NCBI GenBank assembly: GCA_964390465.1
Contig: CAYMIJ010000002.1
Location: 124,001-188,000 of the forward strand
Length of the DNA stretch: 64,000 bases
DNA from: JADZAI01 sp964390465
GTDB taxonomy: Bacteria > Pseudomonadota > Alphaproteobacteria > Micropepsales > Micropepsaceae
Direction: 5' to 3'
The position numbers and the translations under genes were made by a program. The stretch's first letter is position 1. Each line of letters starts with the position of its first letter. Shown here one piece after another: positions 18,330 to 27,901 of the stretch. The notes beneath the pieces were generated by a model that saw only the letters and a program-made list of their open reading frames with translations, did not search any database and was not told the DNA's origin.

Positions 18330-19600
18330 GCGGCGGTCCGTTGTGCGTGATGGGCGGATAATGTTTTGGCGTCCGCGCCGGTGATGGTCATCAGGCAGAT
18401 CTCGCCCGCCTTGCCTGAACCTTCAAAACGAACGGGAGAGAAATCGGCCAGCCGCCCGAAGCCCGGCGTTTCGACAAGCACATCTGCCGTTTTTCCTAGG
18501 TGCTTTTTAAGATGCCGGGCGAGGGCGGTATCAGCCGCCTCGCGCAGCTGTCGCGCACGTTCCTTGCCAATGCCGGGGCCGAGCTGGGGCATCCGCGCGG
18601 CGGGTGTGCCCTTGCGCGGCGAGAAAGGAAAGACATGCACATAGGCCAGATCGCAATCGGCGATCAGGTTCAGCGTGTTCTGAAACATGGCATCGCTTTC
18701 GGTCGGGAACCCGGCGATCAGATCCGCACCGAAGGCGATGTCGGGCCGCAGCCGCCGCGCTTCCGCGCAGAAGCGCACGGCATCAGCGCGGTTGTGCCGC
18801 CGCTTCATGCGCTTGAGGATCATGCCGTCGCCCGCCTGAAGCGAGAGATGCAGATGCGGCATCAGCCGTTCCTCGCTGGCCAGAAGGCGCAGAAGGCTGT
18901 CGTCCATCTCCACTGCATCAAGTGATGACAGGCGCAGTCGCCGCAGGTCGGGCACGAGTTTCAGGATCTTGGCGGCCAGATCACCGAGCTTCGGCTGGCC
19001 GGGCAGGTCGGTGCCATAGGACGTGATGTCCACGCCGGTGAGGACAATTTCTGCAACCCCGTTTTCACTGAGACGCCGCACTTCCGTCACCACATCGCCC
19101 ATCGGCACGCTGCGCGAGTTTCCGCGCGCATAAGGGATGATGCAGAAGGTGCAGCGATGGTCGCAGCCATTTTGAACCTGCACGAAAGCACGGGTGCGGT
19201 CGGCAAAGCCGTCGATCATGTGCGCGGCGGTTTCGCGCAGGCTCATGATGTCATTCACCGCCACGCGCTCGTGCGTTTCCATGAAGATGTCGCGCGGTGC
19301 ATAGGACTGTGCGTTCAGTTTTTCCGCATTGCCCAGCACGCGCGCGACTTCCGGCATGGCAGCGAAAGCGTCGGGGTCGGTCTGGGCGGCGCATCCCGTC
19401 ACGATGATCTCGGATTCCGGTCGCTCGCGTTTCATCCTGCGGATGGTCTGACGGGCCTGACGCACAGCCTCGTTCGTCACCGCGCAGGTGTTGACGATGA
19501 CGGCATCACTGAGCCCGCCTTCGCTCGCGCGGGCGCGCATGGCTTCGCTCTCATAGGCATTGAGGCGGCAACCAAAGGTGATGATCTCGACCTTGCTCAT
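18326..19600 (-). CDS. mtaB: tRNA t6A37 methylthiotransferase MtaB
   Basis: A 424-residue radical SAM methylthiotransferase. The N-terminal UPF0004 domain begins with ITFGCRLNAYESE and carries the auxiliary-cluster cysteines (NTCAV, VTGCAAQ). The radical motif CDHRCTFCIIP sits near residue 145, and a TRAM-like C-terminus follows. The CRLN variant separates MtaB from MiaB. It makes ms2t6A in tRNAs decoding ANN codons. It overlaps dapF and ftsY by ATGA junctions. Confidence 0.94.
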   Translation of the reverse strand: MSKVEIITFGCRLNAYESEAMRARASEGGLSDAVIVNTCAVTNEAVRQARQTIRRMKRERPESEIIVTGCAAQTDPDAFAAMPEVARVLGNAEKLNAQSYAPRDIFMETHERVAVNDIMSLRETAAHMIDGFADRTRAFVQVQNGCDHRCTFCIIPYARGNSRSVPMGDVVTEVRRLSENGVAEIVLTGVDITSYGTDLPGQPKLGDLAAKILKLVPDLRRLRLSSLDAVEMDDSLLRLLASEERLMPHLHLSLQAGDGMILKRMKRRHNRADAVRFCAEARRLRPDIAFGADLIAGFPTESDAMFQNTLNLIADCDLAYVHVFPFSPRKGTPAARMPQLGPGIGKERARQLREAADTALARHLKKHLGKTADVLVETPGFGRLADFSPVRFEGSGKAGEICLMTITGADAKTLSAHHAQRTAA

Positions 19601-20469
19601 GGCGCGCCTGTGAGCAGGGCATCCAGACGCGCGCCCAGCTGACCACTGAAACTGGTTTCAGCCGGGCCGGTCATGATGACGTGATCGTCCTTTTCGCGCC
19701 ACTCGATGGTCAGCGTGCCGCCGGGCAAAGCGAGGTTTGCCTTGCGGGCGAGTTTGCCAAGGCGGACCCCTGCCACCAGCGTGGCGCAGGCCGCCGTGCC
19801 GCAGGCAAGGGTTGCACCGGCGCTGCGTTCCCATACGCGCAGGATTGCATGATCGGGTGCCATTACCTGCGCGAAGCTGACATTGCAGCGTTCCGGGAAC
19901 AGCGGATGGTTTTCCACCAGCGGCCCAACCTTCTCCAGCTGGATGGCGGCGGCATCCTCAACGAAGAACACCGCATGGGGATTGCCCATATTCACGGCGG
20001 CGGGGCTGTGCAGATAGGGCGCATCCATGGGGCCGATCTTCACGTCGATGCGGCGGGTGTCCATGCGCTCGGCCAGTGGGATCTGCTGCCAGTCAAGGCC
20101 GGGTCTGCCCATATCAACCGAAACGAGACCGCCGGGCGCCTCTTCAGCGCGCAGAAGCCCGGCACTGGTTTCGATGATGCAGCTCGGCCGCCCGCTCTCG
20201 TTCATCATCAGGCGGGCGATGCAGCGGGTGCCATTGCCACAGGCCCCGGACACGCTGCCGTCGGGGTTCAGGATGCGCATGAAGACATCGCCCCCCGATT
20301 GCGGGCGCTCCAGCACCAGCATCTGGTCATAGCCGATGCCCCTGCGGCGGTCGGCAATGGCGCGCGCCGCCTCAGCAGAAATGGCAGAAGCCGCCTTCCG
20401 CGCGTCGAGCACGACGAAATCGTTGCCGATCCCGTGCATCTTGATGAAGCCTGTCGCCATGACCGTCAT
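19597..20469 (-). CDS. dapF: Diaminopimelate epimerase
   Basis: A 290-residue DapF with both catalytic cysteines: C76 in SGACGNGTRC and the second in ATLACGTAACATL. It converts LL- to meso-diaminopimelate for lysine and peptidoglycan. GAAGGGG seven bases upstream supports ATG 20469; an ATG three codons further in is possible. First gene of the minus-strand chain, divergent from the oligopeptidase gene. Confidence 0.96.
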   Translation of the reverse strand: MTVMATGFIKMHGIGNDFVVLDARKAASAISAEAARAIADRRRGIGYDQMLVLERPQSGGDVFMRILNPDGSVSGACGNGTRCIARLMMNESGRPSCIIETSAGLLRAEEAPGGLVSVDMGRPGLDWQQIPLAERMDTRRIDVKIGPMDAPYLHSPAAVNMGNPHAVFFVEDAAAIQLEKVGPLVENHPLFPERCNVSFAQVMAPDHAILRVWERSAGATLACGTAACATLVAGVRLGKLARKANLALPGGTLTIEWREKDDHVIMTGPAETSFSGQLGARLDALLTGAP

Positions 20470-20609
20470 ATAGACGCCCCTTCGCGCCTGCGAAAGGCGC
20501 AGCTCTCAGTCTCGTGACCACGGGCTGGTTGCGCTGGCCGGCCGGTCGAGTCTATCCAAGCGGCAACCGGGTTCTCAAGGCCCGGGCTTCTTTTGAGGAA
20601 ATGCCGGAT

Positions 20610-22712
20610 ATGAATGCAAACAAAGGGCTTGCGGCGGCGCTGTTCGCCGTATCGCTGTCATGGGGTGGGGCAATGGCCGCTGAAGGTAACGATCCTTTCC
20701 AGTGGCTGGAGGAGGTCAAGGGTGAAAAGGCGCTGGAATGGGTGAAGGCGCATAATGCGACGTCCACCGGCGAACTGAAGTCCGACCCGCTTTTCCAGTC
20801 GCTTCATGACGAGGCGCTGAAGGTTCTCACCGCCCAGGACCGCATCCCCTATGTCAGCTATCAGGGCGGATATCTTTACAATTTCTGGCAGGATGACACC
20901 CACGTTCTGGGCATCTGGCGGCGTACCACGCCGGACTCGTACAAGACCGCTGCCCCGCAATGGGAAACAGTCATCGACTTCGACAAGCTGTCGGCTGACG
21001 AAGGCAAGAAATGGTCGTTCAAGGGCGCTGAATGCCTCCAGCCTGAATATGTGCGCTGCTTCGTGTCGATCTCGCCTGATGGCGGCGATGCCGTTGAGGT
21101 GCGCGAGTTCGACGTGAACACCAAGGCATTCGTCGAAGGCGGCTACAAAGTGGCGACCGGCAAGACCACACTTCAGTGGATTGATGCCGACACGGCGATT
21201 ATCGGCACTGATTTCGGCGCAGGCTCGACCACGACGTCAGGCTATCCGCGCATTGCCAAAATCTGGAAGCGCGGCACGCCGGTGACCGATGCCAAGGTGG
21301 TTTTTGAAGGCAAGGTGGAAGACACCGCCTCTTGGCCCGTGGTTATCACCACGCCTGAGGAAACGGTCACGATGGTCAATCGCGCCGTCGACTTCTTCAA
21401 TTCCGAGTATCACATCGTGATGGCAGACGGCTCGACCAAGCTGCTGCCGCTGCCGCTGTCCGCCGAGCTGTCGGGCCTGTTCAAGGGCCAGCTGCTGGTG
21501 AAGCTGCGCGAAGACTGGTCTGCGCCCGATGGCAAGACCTACAAGCAGGGCTCGCTGCTGTCGTTTCCGCTGAACGAATGGCGCGAGAAAGGCACTATCT
21601 CGGCGGTTGCGGTTCTGTTCGAGCCAAGCGAGCGCACGGCGCTGGATTCAGTGGCAGCCACCAAAGACCGTCTGTTTGTCGAGGTCATCGACAATGTGCG
21701 TGGCCGCATCTTCTCGCGCAGTTTTGAAAACGGCGTGTGGGGCGAACCGGCGCAGATCAAGCTGCCGGAAAACGGCACGCTGTCGATTGCCGATGCGGAC
21801 ATGTATTCGCAGACGGTGATGTTCAACTATGAGGACTTCCTCACGCCGCCCAGCCTCTACTGGTCGTTTGATAACGGTCAGGCGCTGGATGTTGTGAAAA
21901 GCCTGCCTGCGCGTTTCGACGCCTCGACGCACGAGATCAAGCAGTATGAGGCGGCTTCAAAAGACGGCACGATGATCCCCTATTTCGTCGTCGCGCCGAA
22001 GGGCCAGTCAAAGCCCCTGCCGACACTGCTTTACGGCTATGGCGGTTTTGAAGTGACCATGAACCCCACCTATGCCCAGATCGCGGGCAAGCTGTGGTTC
22101 AGCCGGGGCAATGTCTATGTGCTGGCGAATATTCGCGGCGGCGGCGAGTTCGGGCCGCGCTGGCACGAGGCTGGCCTCAAGCACAACCGCCAGCGCGTCT
22201 ATGATGATTTCCAGGCTGTGGCTGAAGACCTCATCAAGCGCGGCGTCACTTCCAGCAAGCAGCTCGGTATTCAGGGTGGCTCTAATGGCGGCCTTCTGAT
22301 GGGCGTTTCGTTCACCCAGCGCCCGGACCTTTTCAACGCGGTCGTCTGTCAGGTGCCGCTGCTCGACATGATCCGCTATACCAAGCTGCCGCCGGGCGCT
22401 TCGTGGATCGCCGAATATGGCGACCCGGAAATCCCGGAAGACCGCGCGGTGATCGAGACCTATTCGCCCTATCAGAACCTGAAGGACGACAAGACCTATC
22501 CGCGCGTGCTGTTCATGACCTCGACGGCGGATGACCGCGTGCATCCGGGCCATGCCCGCAAGATGGCGGCGCTGATGGAGGCCAAGGGCAAGCCTTTCCT
22601 GTATTACGAGGAAACCGAAGGCGGACATGGCGCCGCCACCAACCAGCTGGTGCGCGCCGCCCAGATCGGAATGATCTACACCTATCTGGTGAAGCAGCTC
22701 GAAGGGCACTGA
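20610..22712 (+). CDS. Secreted prolyl oligopeptidase-family (S9) serine peptidase
   Basis: A 700-residue S9A peptidase with a signal peptide (MNANKGLAAALFAVSLSW, cleaved after AMA). An N-terminal beta-propeller is followed by the alpha/beta hydrolase domain. The nucleophile is S558 in GGSNGG, with the Asp in STADDRVHP and the His in EGGHGAA. The start at 20610 is chosen because GAGGAA lies nine bases before it; an ATG at 20601 is too close to that site. It is probably periplasmic, cutting short peptides after proline. Confidence 0.92.
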   Translation: MNANKGLAAALFAVSLSWGGAMAAEGNDPFQWLEEVKGEKALEWVKAHNATSTGELKSDPLFQSLHDEALKVLTAQDRIPYVSYQGGYLYNFWQDDTHVLGIWRRTTPDSYKTAAPQWETVIDFDKLSADEGKKWSFKGAECLQPEYVRCFVSISPDGGDAVEVREFDVNTKAFVEGGYKVATGKTTLQWIDADTAIIGTDFGAGSTTTSGYPRIAKIWKRGTPVTDAKVVFEGKVEDTASWPVVITTPEETVTMVNRAVDFFNSEYHIVMADGSTKLLPLPLSAELSGLFKGQLLVKLREDWSAPDGKTYKQGSLLSFPLNEWREKGTISAVAVLFEPSERTALDSVAATKDRLFVEVIDNVRGRIFSRSFENGVWGEPAQIKLPENGTLSIADADMYSQTVMFNYEDFLTPPSLYWSFDNGQALDVVKSLPARFDASTHEIKQYEAASKDGTMIPYFVVAPKGQSKPLPTLLYGYGGFEVTMNPTYAQIAGKLWFSRGNVYVLANIRGGGEFGPRWHEAGLKHNRQRVYDDFQAVAEDLIKRGVTSSKQLGIQGGSNGGLLMGVSFTQRPDLFNAVVCQVPLLDMIRYTKLPPGASWIAEYGDPEIPEDRAVIETYSPYQNLKDDKTYPRVLFMTSTADDRVHPGHARKMAALMEAKGKPFLYYEETEGGHGAATNQLVRAAQIGMIYTYLVKQLEGH

Positions 22713-22743
22713 TCCTGCCGAGAGGCATGCGCCCCCAGCCATA

Positions 22744-22822
22744 GTCCAGCTTATCCTGGACATGGGGGGCTCCACCATTCGGTCATGGTCGACACAGTGT
22801 CAGGGTAACACTGTGTCGACCA
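22744..22822. repeat. Two hairpins between convergent genes, one with a 15-bp perfect stem
   Basis: GTCCAG (22744-22749) pairs with CTGGAC (22756-22761). TGGTCGACACAGTGT (22786-22800) pairs perfectly with ACACTGTGTCGACCA (22808-22822) around a seven-base loop. They separate the ends of the peptidase gene (+) and ecm (-), which fits a two-way transcription stop, although neither has a good T-run. Confidence 0.55.
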
Positions 22823-22849
22823 CGCGGCCCTTCTTTGGATCAATGTCGG

Positions 22850-24817
22850 TCAGACCTCGTTGCCAGTCGCTGATGCGACCACGCCCACCACACCGCGCAT
22901 GATGCCGGTGAGTTCAAAATCCTTGGGGGTATAGACGGCGGCAATGCCCGTCGCCCTCAACCGTGCGGCGTCTTCCGGCGGAATGATGCCGCCGGCGATC
23001 ACCGGTACATCGATCCCGCGCGTTTTCAGCTCTGCCATCACCGCTTCGGCCAATGCGACGTGACTGCCTGACAGAATCGACAGGCCCACCACATGCGCGC
23101 CTGACGACTTCGCCGCATCGGCAATTTCAGCAGGCGTGAAGCGGATGCCGTCATAGATCGCGTTCATGCCGCATTCGCGGGCCCGCGTGGCAATCTGCTC
23201 AGCGCCATTGGAATGGCCATCAAGACCCGGTTTGGCGACAAGGAAGGTCAGCGTTCGGCCCAACTTGCCCGACAGCGCCTTCACCTCCTCACGCAACGCG
23301 ACGATACCTGGATCGTTCGACAGGCGCGGCTCCTTCGCAAGACCGGTTGGTGCACGGTATTGCCCGAATACACGGCGCAGCGCGTCGGCCCATTCGCCGG
23401 TGGTGACGCCAGCCTTCGCGCAGGCAATGGAGGGCGGCATGATGTTGGTGCCCGACCGCGCTGCTGTTTCCAGCTCGCTGAGCGCTTTCGTGGCGGCGGC
23501 GCCATCACGTGCGGCGCGCCATGCGGCAAGCCGGGCGATCTGGTCTGCCTCAACACCAGCCTCGACCGTCATGATCGCGTCCACGCCTTCACCCAAAGGC
23601 GATGGTGCGGTCTCACGATAGCAGTTGACGCCTACCACCTTGATGTCACCTGCTTCAATGGACGCAACCCGTGTCGCATTGGCGGCGACCAGCGTTTCCT
23701 TCATGACGACCAAGGCTTCCTGGGTCGCGGCTCCACCCATCGCCTCTATACGTTCCAGCACGGCTTTGATTTCGGCTTTCATCGCCACAACCTTCGCCTC
23801 GATCACATGGCTGCCGTCGAAGATGTCGTCATACTCAAGAATGTCGGTTTCAAAGGCGGCGATCTGTTGCAGGCGCAGCGACCACTGCTGGTCCCACGGT
23901 CGCGGAAGACCCATCGCCTCGTTCCAGGCGGGCAACTGCACGGCCCGCGCCCGCGCCTTCTTCGACAGCGTAACGCCCAGCATGCCGAACAGGATGCGAT
24001 AGACATTGTTTTCGGGCTGCGGCTCGGTCAGGCCCAGCGAGTTCACCTGCACGCCATAACGAAACAGTTTCAGCTTCGGGTCGGTGACGCCATAACGATC
24101 CGTACACAGATCATGCCACAGCTCACCCATGGCGCGCAGCTTGCAGATCTCGGTGATGAACTTCACGCCCGCATTCACGAAGAATGAAATACGCCCGACC
24201 GCCTGTTGGAAGGTTGCGGCATCCAGCGCCGGATCGTTCTGGAGCGCGTTCAGCACGGATGTCGCCGTGGCAAGCGCGAAGGCGGCTTCCTCGACCGGCC
24301 CGGCACCTGCTTCCTGCAGGTGATAGGAACACACATTCATCGGGTTCCACTTCGGCAGCGCGCCGGTGGTCCAGCCGATCATATCCGTGATGAGGCGCAG
24401 CGATGGGCGCGGTGGGAAGATGTAGGTGCCGCGCGAGAGGTATTCCTTGATGAGATCGTTCTGCGTCGTGCCCTGCAGGGCGGCGCGCGGCGCACCCTGT
24501 TCGTCGGCAGCGGCAACATACAGCGCCAGCAGCCAGGGCGCAGTGGCGTTGATGGTCATCGAGGTGTTCATCTGCGCGATGGGAATCTGATCGAACAGTG
24601 CCCGCATATCGCCCAGATGCGCGACCGGCACACCGACCTTGCCGACTTCGCCCTTTGCCAGAACATGATCGCTGTCATAGCCGGTCTGTGTCGGCAGATC
24701 GAAAGCGATGGAAAGGCCGGTCTGGCCCTTTGCCAGATTGCCGCGATAGAGCGCATTGGACTTAGCCGCCGTCGAATGGCCGGCATAGGTGCGGAAGATC
24801 CAGGGTTTGTCGGCCAT
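22850..24817 (-). CDS. ecm: Ethylmalonyl-CoA mutase
   Basis: A 655-residue B12-dependent mutase, with substrate domain (FRTYAGHSTAAKSNALYR, FDLPTQTGYDSDH, NTSMTINATAPW) and C-terminal cobalamin domain fused in one chain. The B12 site has DGHSNG, GLSILSGSH and AGGIIPPEDA. The length and these sequences match ethylmalonyl-CoA mutase of the ethylmalonyl-CoA pathway rather than the larger methylmalonyl-CoA mutase. It makes methylsuccinyl-CoA from (2R)-ethylmalonyl-CoA. Other pathway genes in the window are mch (44969) and mcl2 (47674). Confidence 0.95.
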   Translation of the reverse strand: MADKPWIFRTYAGHSTAAKSNALYRGNLAKGQTGLSIAFDLPTQTGYDSDHVLAKGEVGKVGVPVAHLGDMRALFDQIPIAQMNTSMTINATAPWLLALYVAAADEQGAPRAALQGTTQNDLIKEYLSRGTYIFPPRPSLRLITDMIGWTTGALPKWNPMNVCSYHLQEAGAGPVEEAAFALATATSVLNALQNDPALDAATFQQAVGRISFFVNAGVKFITEICKLRAMGELWHDLCTDRYGVTDPKLKLFRYGVQVNSLGLTEPQPENNVYRILFGMLGVTLSKKARARAVQLPAWNEAMGLPRPWDQQWSLRLQQIAAFETDILEYDDIFDGSHVIEAKVVAMKAEIKAVLERIEAMGGAATQEALVVMKETLVAANATRVASIEAGDIKVVGVNCYRETAPSPLGEGVDAIMTVEAGVEADQIARLAAWRAARDGAAATKALSELETAARSGTNIMPPSIACAKAGVTTGEWADALRRVFGQYRAPTGLAKEPRLSNDPGIVALREEVKALSGKLGRTLTFLVAKPGLDGHSNGAEQIATRARECGMNAIYDGIRFTPAEIADAAKSSGAHVVGLSILSGSHVALAEAVMAELKTRGIDVPVIAGGIIPPEDAARLRATGIAAVYTPKDFELTGIMRGVVGVVASATGNEV

Positions 24818-24898
24818 GGGCGTCTCAGGTCAGTCTGTTCTTGTTGCGCCGCAGCATGCGGGCAGACGCGCACCAGAGCAAGATCGGAAAAGCGGACT

Positions 24899-25357
24899 TT
24901 ACTTGCCGCAGGCGTAACAGAGACCTGATATTTCCAGCGTCGTGCGCGAGGGCGTGAAGCCCTGATCCCTTGCCAGCCTGTCGGTCAGCTTGCCCAAAGC
25001 TGCATCTGTAATCTCGGTAACAGACCGGCAGCTCTGACAGATGAAGAAGCCCGCTTGATGGGCATGGGCCGCATCGAAGCAGGCGACGAACGCATTGAGC
25101 GAGTCGATGCGGTGGACTAACCCCTGTGCCAGCAGGAAATCGAGCGCACGATAAACGGTCGGCGGCGCTGCACGTCCACGTTCTTCCGACAGGCGCTGAA
25201 GGATGTCGTAGGCTCCGATAGGCCTGTGGCTTTCGGCGATGATTTCAAGCACCCGCGCGCGCGTTGGCGTCAGTCTTCCTCCCCTGCTTTCGGTCAGGCG
25301 CAGTGCCGTGGCCATTGCTTCGTGAGCGCATTGGCTATGGTCGTGACGATCAGTCAT
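24899..25357 (-). CDS. zur: Fur-family zinc uptake regulator (Zur)
   Basis: A 152-residue Fur-family repressor. The winged helix contains LTPTRARVLEIIAE and TVYRALDFLLAQG. The dimer domain has a His-rich region (HAHQAGFF) and two CxxC pairs, CQSC and CYAC, that hold structural zinc. The sequence fits Zur better than Fur. No znuABC genes are adjacent. It is divergent from the tandem diiron genes, and the shared 129-base gap contains a perfect inverted repeat. Confidence 0.85.
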   Translation of the reverse strand: MTDRHDHSQCAHEAMATALRLTESRGGRLTPTRARVLEIIAESHRPIGAYDILQRLSEERGRAAPPTVYRALDFLLAQGLVHRIDSLNAFVACFDAAHAHQAGFFICQSCRSVTEITDAALGKLTDRLARDQGFTPSRTTLEISGLCYACGK

Positions 25358-25379
25358 GGCGTGTGTGAGGGTCCATCAC

Positions 25380-25401
25380 AAAATGACGAAAGCGTCATTT
25401 T
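25380..25401. promoter_or_regulatory. Perfect 8-bp inverted repeat, possible operator
   Basis: AAAATGAC (25380-25387) and GTCATTTT (25394-25401) are perfectly inverted with a six-base spacer. The site lies 22 bases from the zur start and 85 bases before the first diiron gene. The AT-rich palindromic shape fits a dimeric repressor such as Zur, but it is not a clear match to the known Zur box, so the binder is unproven. Confidence 0.45.
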
Positions 25402-25486
25402 CGTCTTGCCGGAAATGGAATCTGCGCCCATCCTTTGTCTATAGCATAATTTGCTGCGGGCAGCGCAGCCTGAGGAAGGTGCGGTC

Positions 25487-26602
25487 ATGGGCAACATCAC
25501 CAAGGATCCGGCCTATAATGCCTGCGATCCGGACGACTTCCCCTCCATGATGGATGTGGAGCGCTACGGTCAGCGCTCGGCGGCCTTCGACAAGATCATC
25601 TCGGCCACGCACGATCATTTCTGGGATCCGCTCGACAAGAAGTATATCGACTTCAGCACACCATGGGATCTCGACAAGGACTATCTGGTCGACCCGGCCA
25701 CCTCGCCCGACATGAACACGGCCATCGCCGGCAAGCTGGACGAACGTGGCAAAGTACGCCTCGTCAATATGAATACGCTGTGGTCGCTGTCGTCCATCCT
25801 GCATGGCGAACAGGGCGCTCTGGCGCTGTCGGCCTCGCTCTGCCACATCCTGCGTGATCCGGGCGCGCAGGAATACGCTGCCAACCAGACGCGCGAGGAA
25901 GCCCGTCATGTCACCGCCTTCAGCGCCTATGTGAAGGCGCGCTGGGGCAAGCCGCGCCCCGTCGGCCCGGCGCTGGGCAACCTCTTGACCGAGCTCGTCA
26001 CCTCGCCGCTGGTGTGGAAAAAAATCGTCGGCATGCAGATGCTGGTGGAAGGGCTCGCCATGGGGGCCTTCGCCATGATGTTCAAGGACGGGCGTGATCC
26101 GCTTCTGGTCAAGCTGATGCAGCTGGTCATGACGGACGAGGCGTTCCATCACAAGTTCGGCAAGATCTGGGCCGACCGCACCATTCCGCATCTGTCGAAA
26201 AGTGAGCACGAACAGATCGAGGACTGGGCATGGAATGTCTTTAATGTGCTGATCTACAATCTCGCCAGCCCCGACCAGAAAACCTGGATCTATGAGGAAC
26301 TGGGCCTCGACCCGGTATGGTGTCAGGCCGCCTTCATGGAGGCGCTGACTGATGAAGCGATGCGCCGCGACATGCAGGATGCGTCCAACATTTTCCGCGT
26401 GCTGGTGAAAACACTCCTGAAGTGCGGCATCATCACCGACCGCACGCGCGGCAACTATGCAGCCTTCCTCGATATGGCTGAGCTGCACAATGAAAGCGAC
26501 CGCATGATCGGTGACGACATTGCGGAAGATGGCATCCGATATCTCATCAAACTGAATGGCGGCTCCAGCCTTCTGGGTCCGCAACTTCTGGCGGCGGAAT
26601 AA
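25487..26602 (+). CDS. Ferritin-like (R2-type) diiron protein 1
   Basis: A 371-residue protein with a complete six-ligand diiron signature: E108 (HGEQG), E138-x-x-H141 (EEARH), E188 (LVEGLAMG) and E218-x-x-H221 (DEAFHH). The ligand pairs are both 30 residues apart, as in a duplicated helix-pair fold. This fits ferritin-like oxidases and N-oxygenases of the RNR-R2/AurF type, but no subfamily is recognised. GAGGAAGG supports ATG 25487. It is followed after five bases by a close paralogue. Confidence 0.8.
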   Translation: MGNITKDPAYNACDPDDFPSMMDVERYGQRSAAFDKIISATHDHFWDPLDKKYIDFSTPWDLDKDYLVDPATSPDMNTAIAGKLDERGKVRLVNMNTLWSLSSILHGEQGALALSASLCHILRDPGAQEYAANQTREEARHVTAFSAYVKARWGKPRPVGPALGNLLTELVTSPLVWKKIVGMQMLVEGLAMGAFAMMFKDGRDPLLVKLMQLVMTDEAFHHKFGKIWADRTIPHLSKSEHEQIEDWAWNVFNVLIYNLASPDQKTWIYEELGLDPVWCQAAFMEALTDEAMRRDMQDASNIFRVLVKTLLKCGIITDRTRGNYAAFLDMAELHNESDRMIGDDIAEDGIRYLIKLNGGSSLLGPQLLAAE

Positions 26603-26607
26603 GCGAC

Positions 26608-27732
26608 ATGGCCACTGAACTGAGCAACATCACCAAGGATCCGGCCTATGATGCGGCCGACCCGGACGATTTCGCCACGATGATGGAAGTCGAGCGTTAC
26701 GGCAAACGCTCCGCCGCCTTCGACAAGATCATCTCCGCGACGCATGACCATTTCTGGGATCCGCTGGACCCGAAATATATCGACTTCTCCAGTCCGTTTG
26801 ACATGGAGAACGAGTATCTGATGCCGCCCAGCATGAATCTCGATCTGCAGACGGCGGTGGCCGACCGCCTGACCGAGAAGCAGAAGGTGCGGCTGGTGAA
26901 CCAGTCGGTGCGCTGGTCACTGTCATCCATCCTGCATGGCGAACAGGGCGCGCTGTCGCTGTCGGCGTCGCTATGCCATGTGCTGCGCGATCCCGGCGCC
27001 CAGGAATACGCCGCCAACCAGACGCGCGAGGAAGCCCGTCACGTCACCGGCTTCAGCAAATATGTGCAGGCCCGCTGGGGCAAACCGCTGCCGGTCGGTC
27101 CGGCGCTCGGCAATCTTCTCACCGAAATGGTGCTGTCACCCTTCGTGTGGAAAAAGCTGGTCGGCATGCAGATGCTTGTGGAAGGCCTCGCCATGGGCAC
27201 CTTCGCCACCTTCTACACCCATGCTCGCGATCCGCTGCTGGTGCGGCTGATGCAGCTGACGATGACGGATGAGGCGTTCCACCACAAGTTCGGCAAGATC
27301 TGGGCCGACCGCACCATTCCGCATCTGTCGGAAACCGAACGCAATCTCATCGAGGATTGGGCGGCTGAGGTGTTCCAGGGGCTTCTGTTCAACCTCGGCA
27401 GCCCCGAACAGAAAAAGTCCATCTATGCCGAGTTCGGGCTCGACTGGCAGTGGGTGCAGGGTGCGGTGGCTGAGGCCTTCACCACCGATCGCATCCGCAG
27501 GCGGTTGCAGGATGCGACCTCGATCTTCCGTGTGCTGATCAAGACGCTGCTGAAGGCGGGCATCATCACGGATCGCACCCGCCATGTCTATGCGGCCTAT
27601 GTCGACATGGCCGAGCTGCACAACGAGGGCGACCGCATGATCGGCGACGATATCGCTGAAAAAGGCATTGCCTTTCTCCAGCAAATCAACGGCGCGGCAG
27701 GCTTCGGCGCTTCACTTCTGGCGGCTGAATAG
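26608..27732 (+). CDS. Ferritin-like (R2-type) diiron protein 2
   Basis: A 374-residue paralogue of the preceding gene. The two match over almost their whole length (ITKDPAY, ERYG-RSAAFDKIISATHD, YAANQTREEARHVT, DEAFHHKFGKIWADRTIPHL). All predicted iron ligands are kept: E112, E142/H145, E192, E222/H225. They differ most at residues about 65-85 and 275-310. Tandem copies that both keep the ligands suggest a heteromer or two related substrates. The natural electron donor and substrate are unknown; no reductase is adjacent. Confidence 0.8.
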   Translation: MATELSNITKDPAYDAADPDDFATMMEVERYGKRSAAFDKIISATHDHFWDPLDPKYIDFSSPFDMENEYLMPPSMNLDLQTAVADRLTEKQKVRLVNQSVRWSLSSILHGEQGALSLSASLCHVLRDPGAQEYAANQTREEARHVTGFSKYVQARWGKPLPVGPALGNLLTEMVLSPFVWKKLVGMQMLVEGLAMGTFATFYTHARDPLLVRLMQLTMTDEAFHHKFGKIWADRTIPHLSETERNLIEDWAAEVFQGLLFNLGSPEQKKSIYAEFGLDWQWVQGAVAEAFTTDRIRRRLQDATSIFRVLIKTLLKAGIITDRTRHVYAAYVDMAELHNEGDRMIGDDIAEKGIAFLQQINGAAGFGASLLAAE

Positions 27733-27901
27733 TATTGAGGGTCGGCGCAGCAGGGTTTTGGGCCCCCCGATTTGGCGGATGATGGAGAGCCATAACATCC
27801 GCCAGGGCCATAAGCGTTGCGACAGCCGATCACGCCAGCATCGCATCAAACCGCAGGCAGCGTTTGCAATGCGCCCTGTTCGCGTGCTCCGCTCTGCGCG
27901 G

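Noticed and set aside
24206..24928. Long + strand frame opposite ecm
   Set aside because: It mirrors the ecm coding strand, has no family-like sequence and no ribosome site; the ecm protein is unambiguous.
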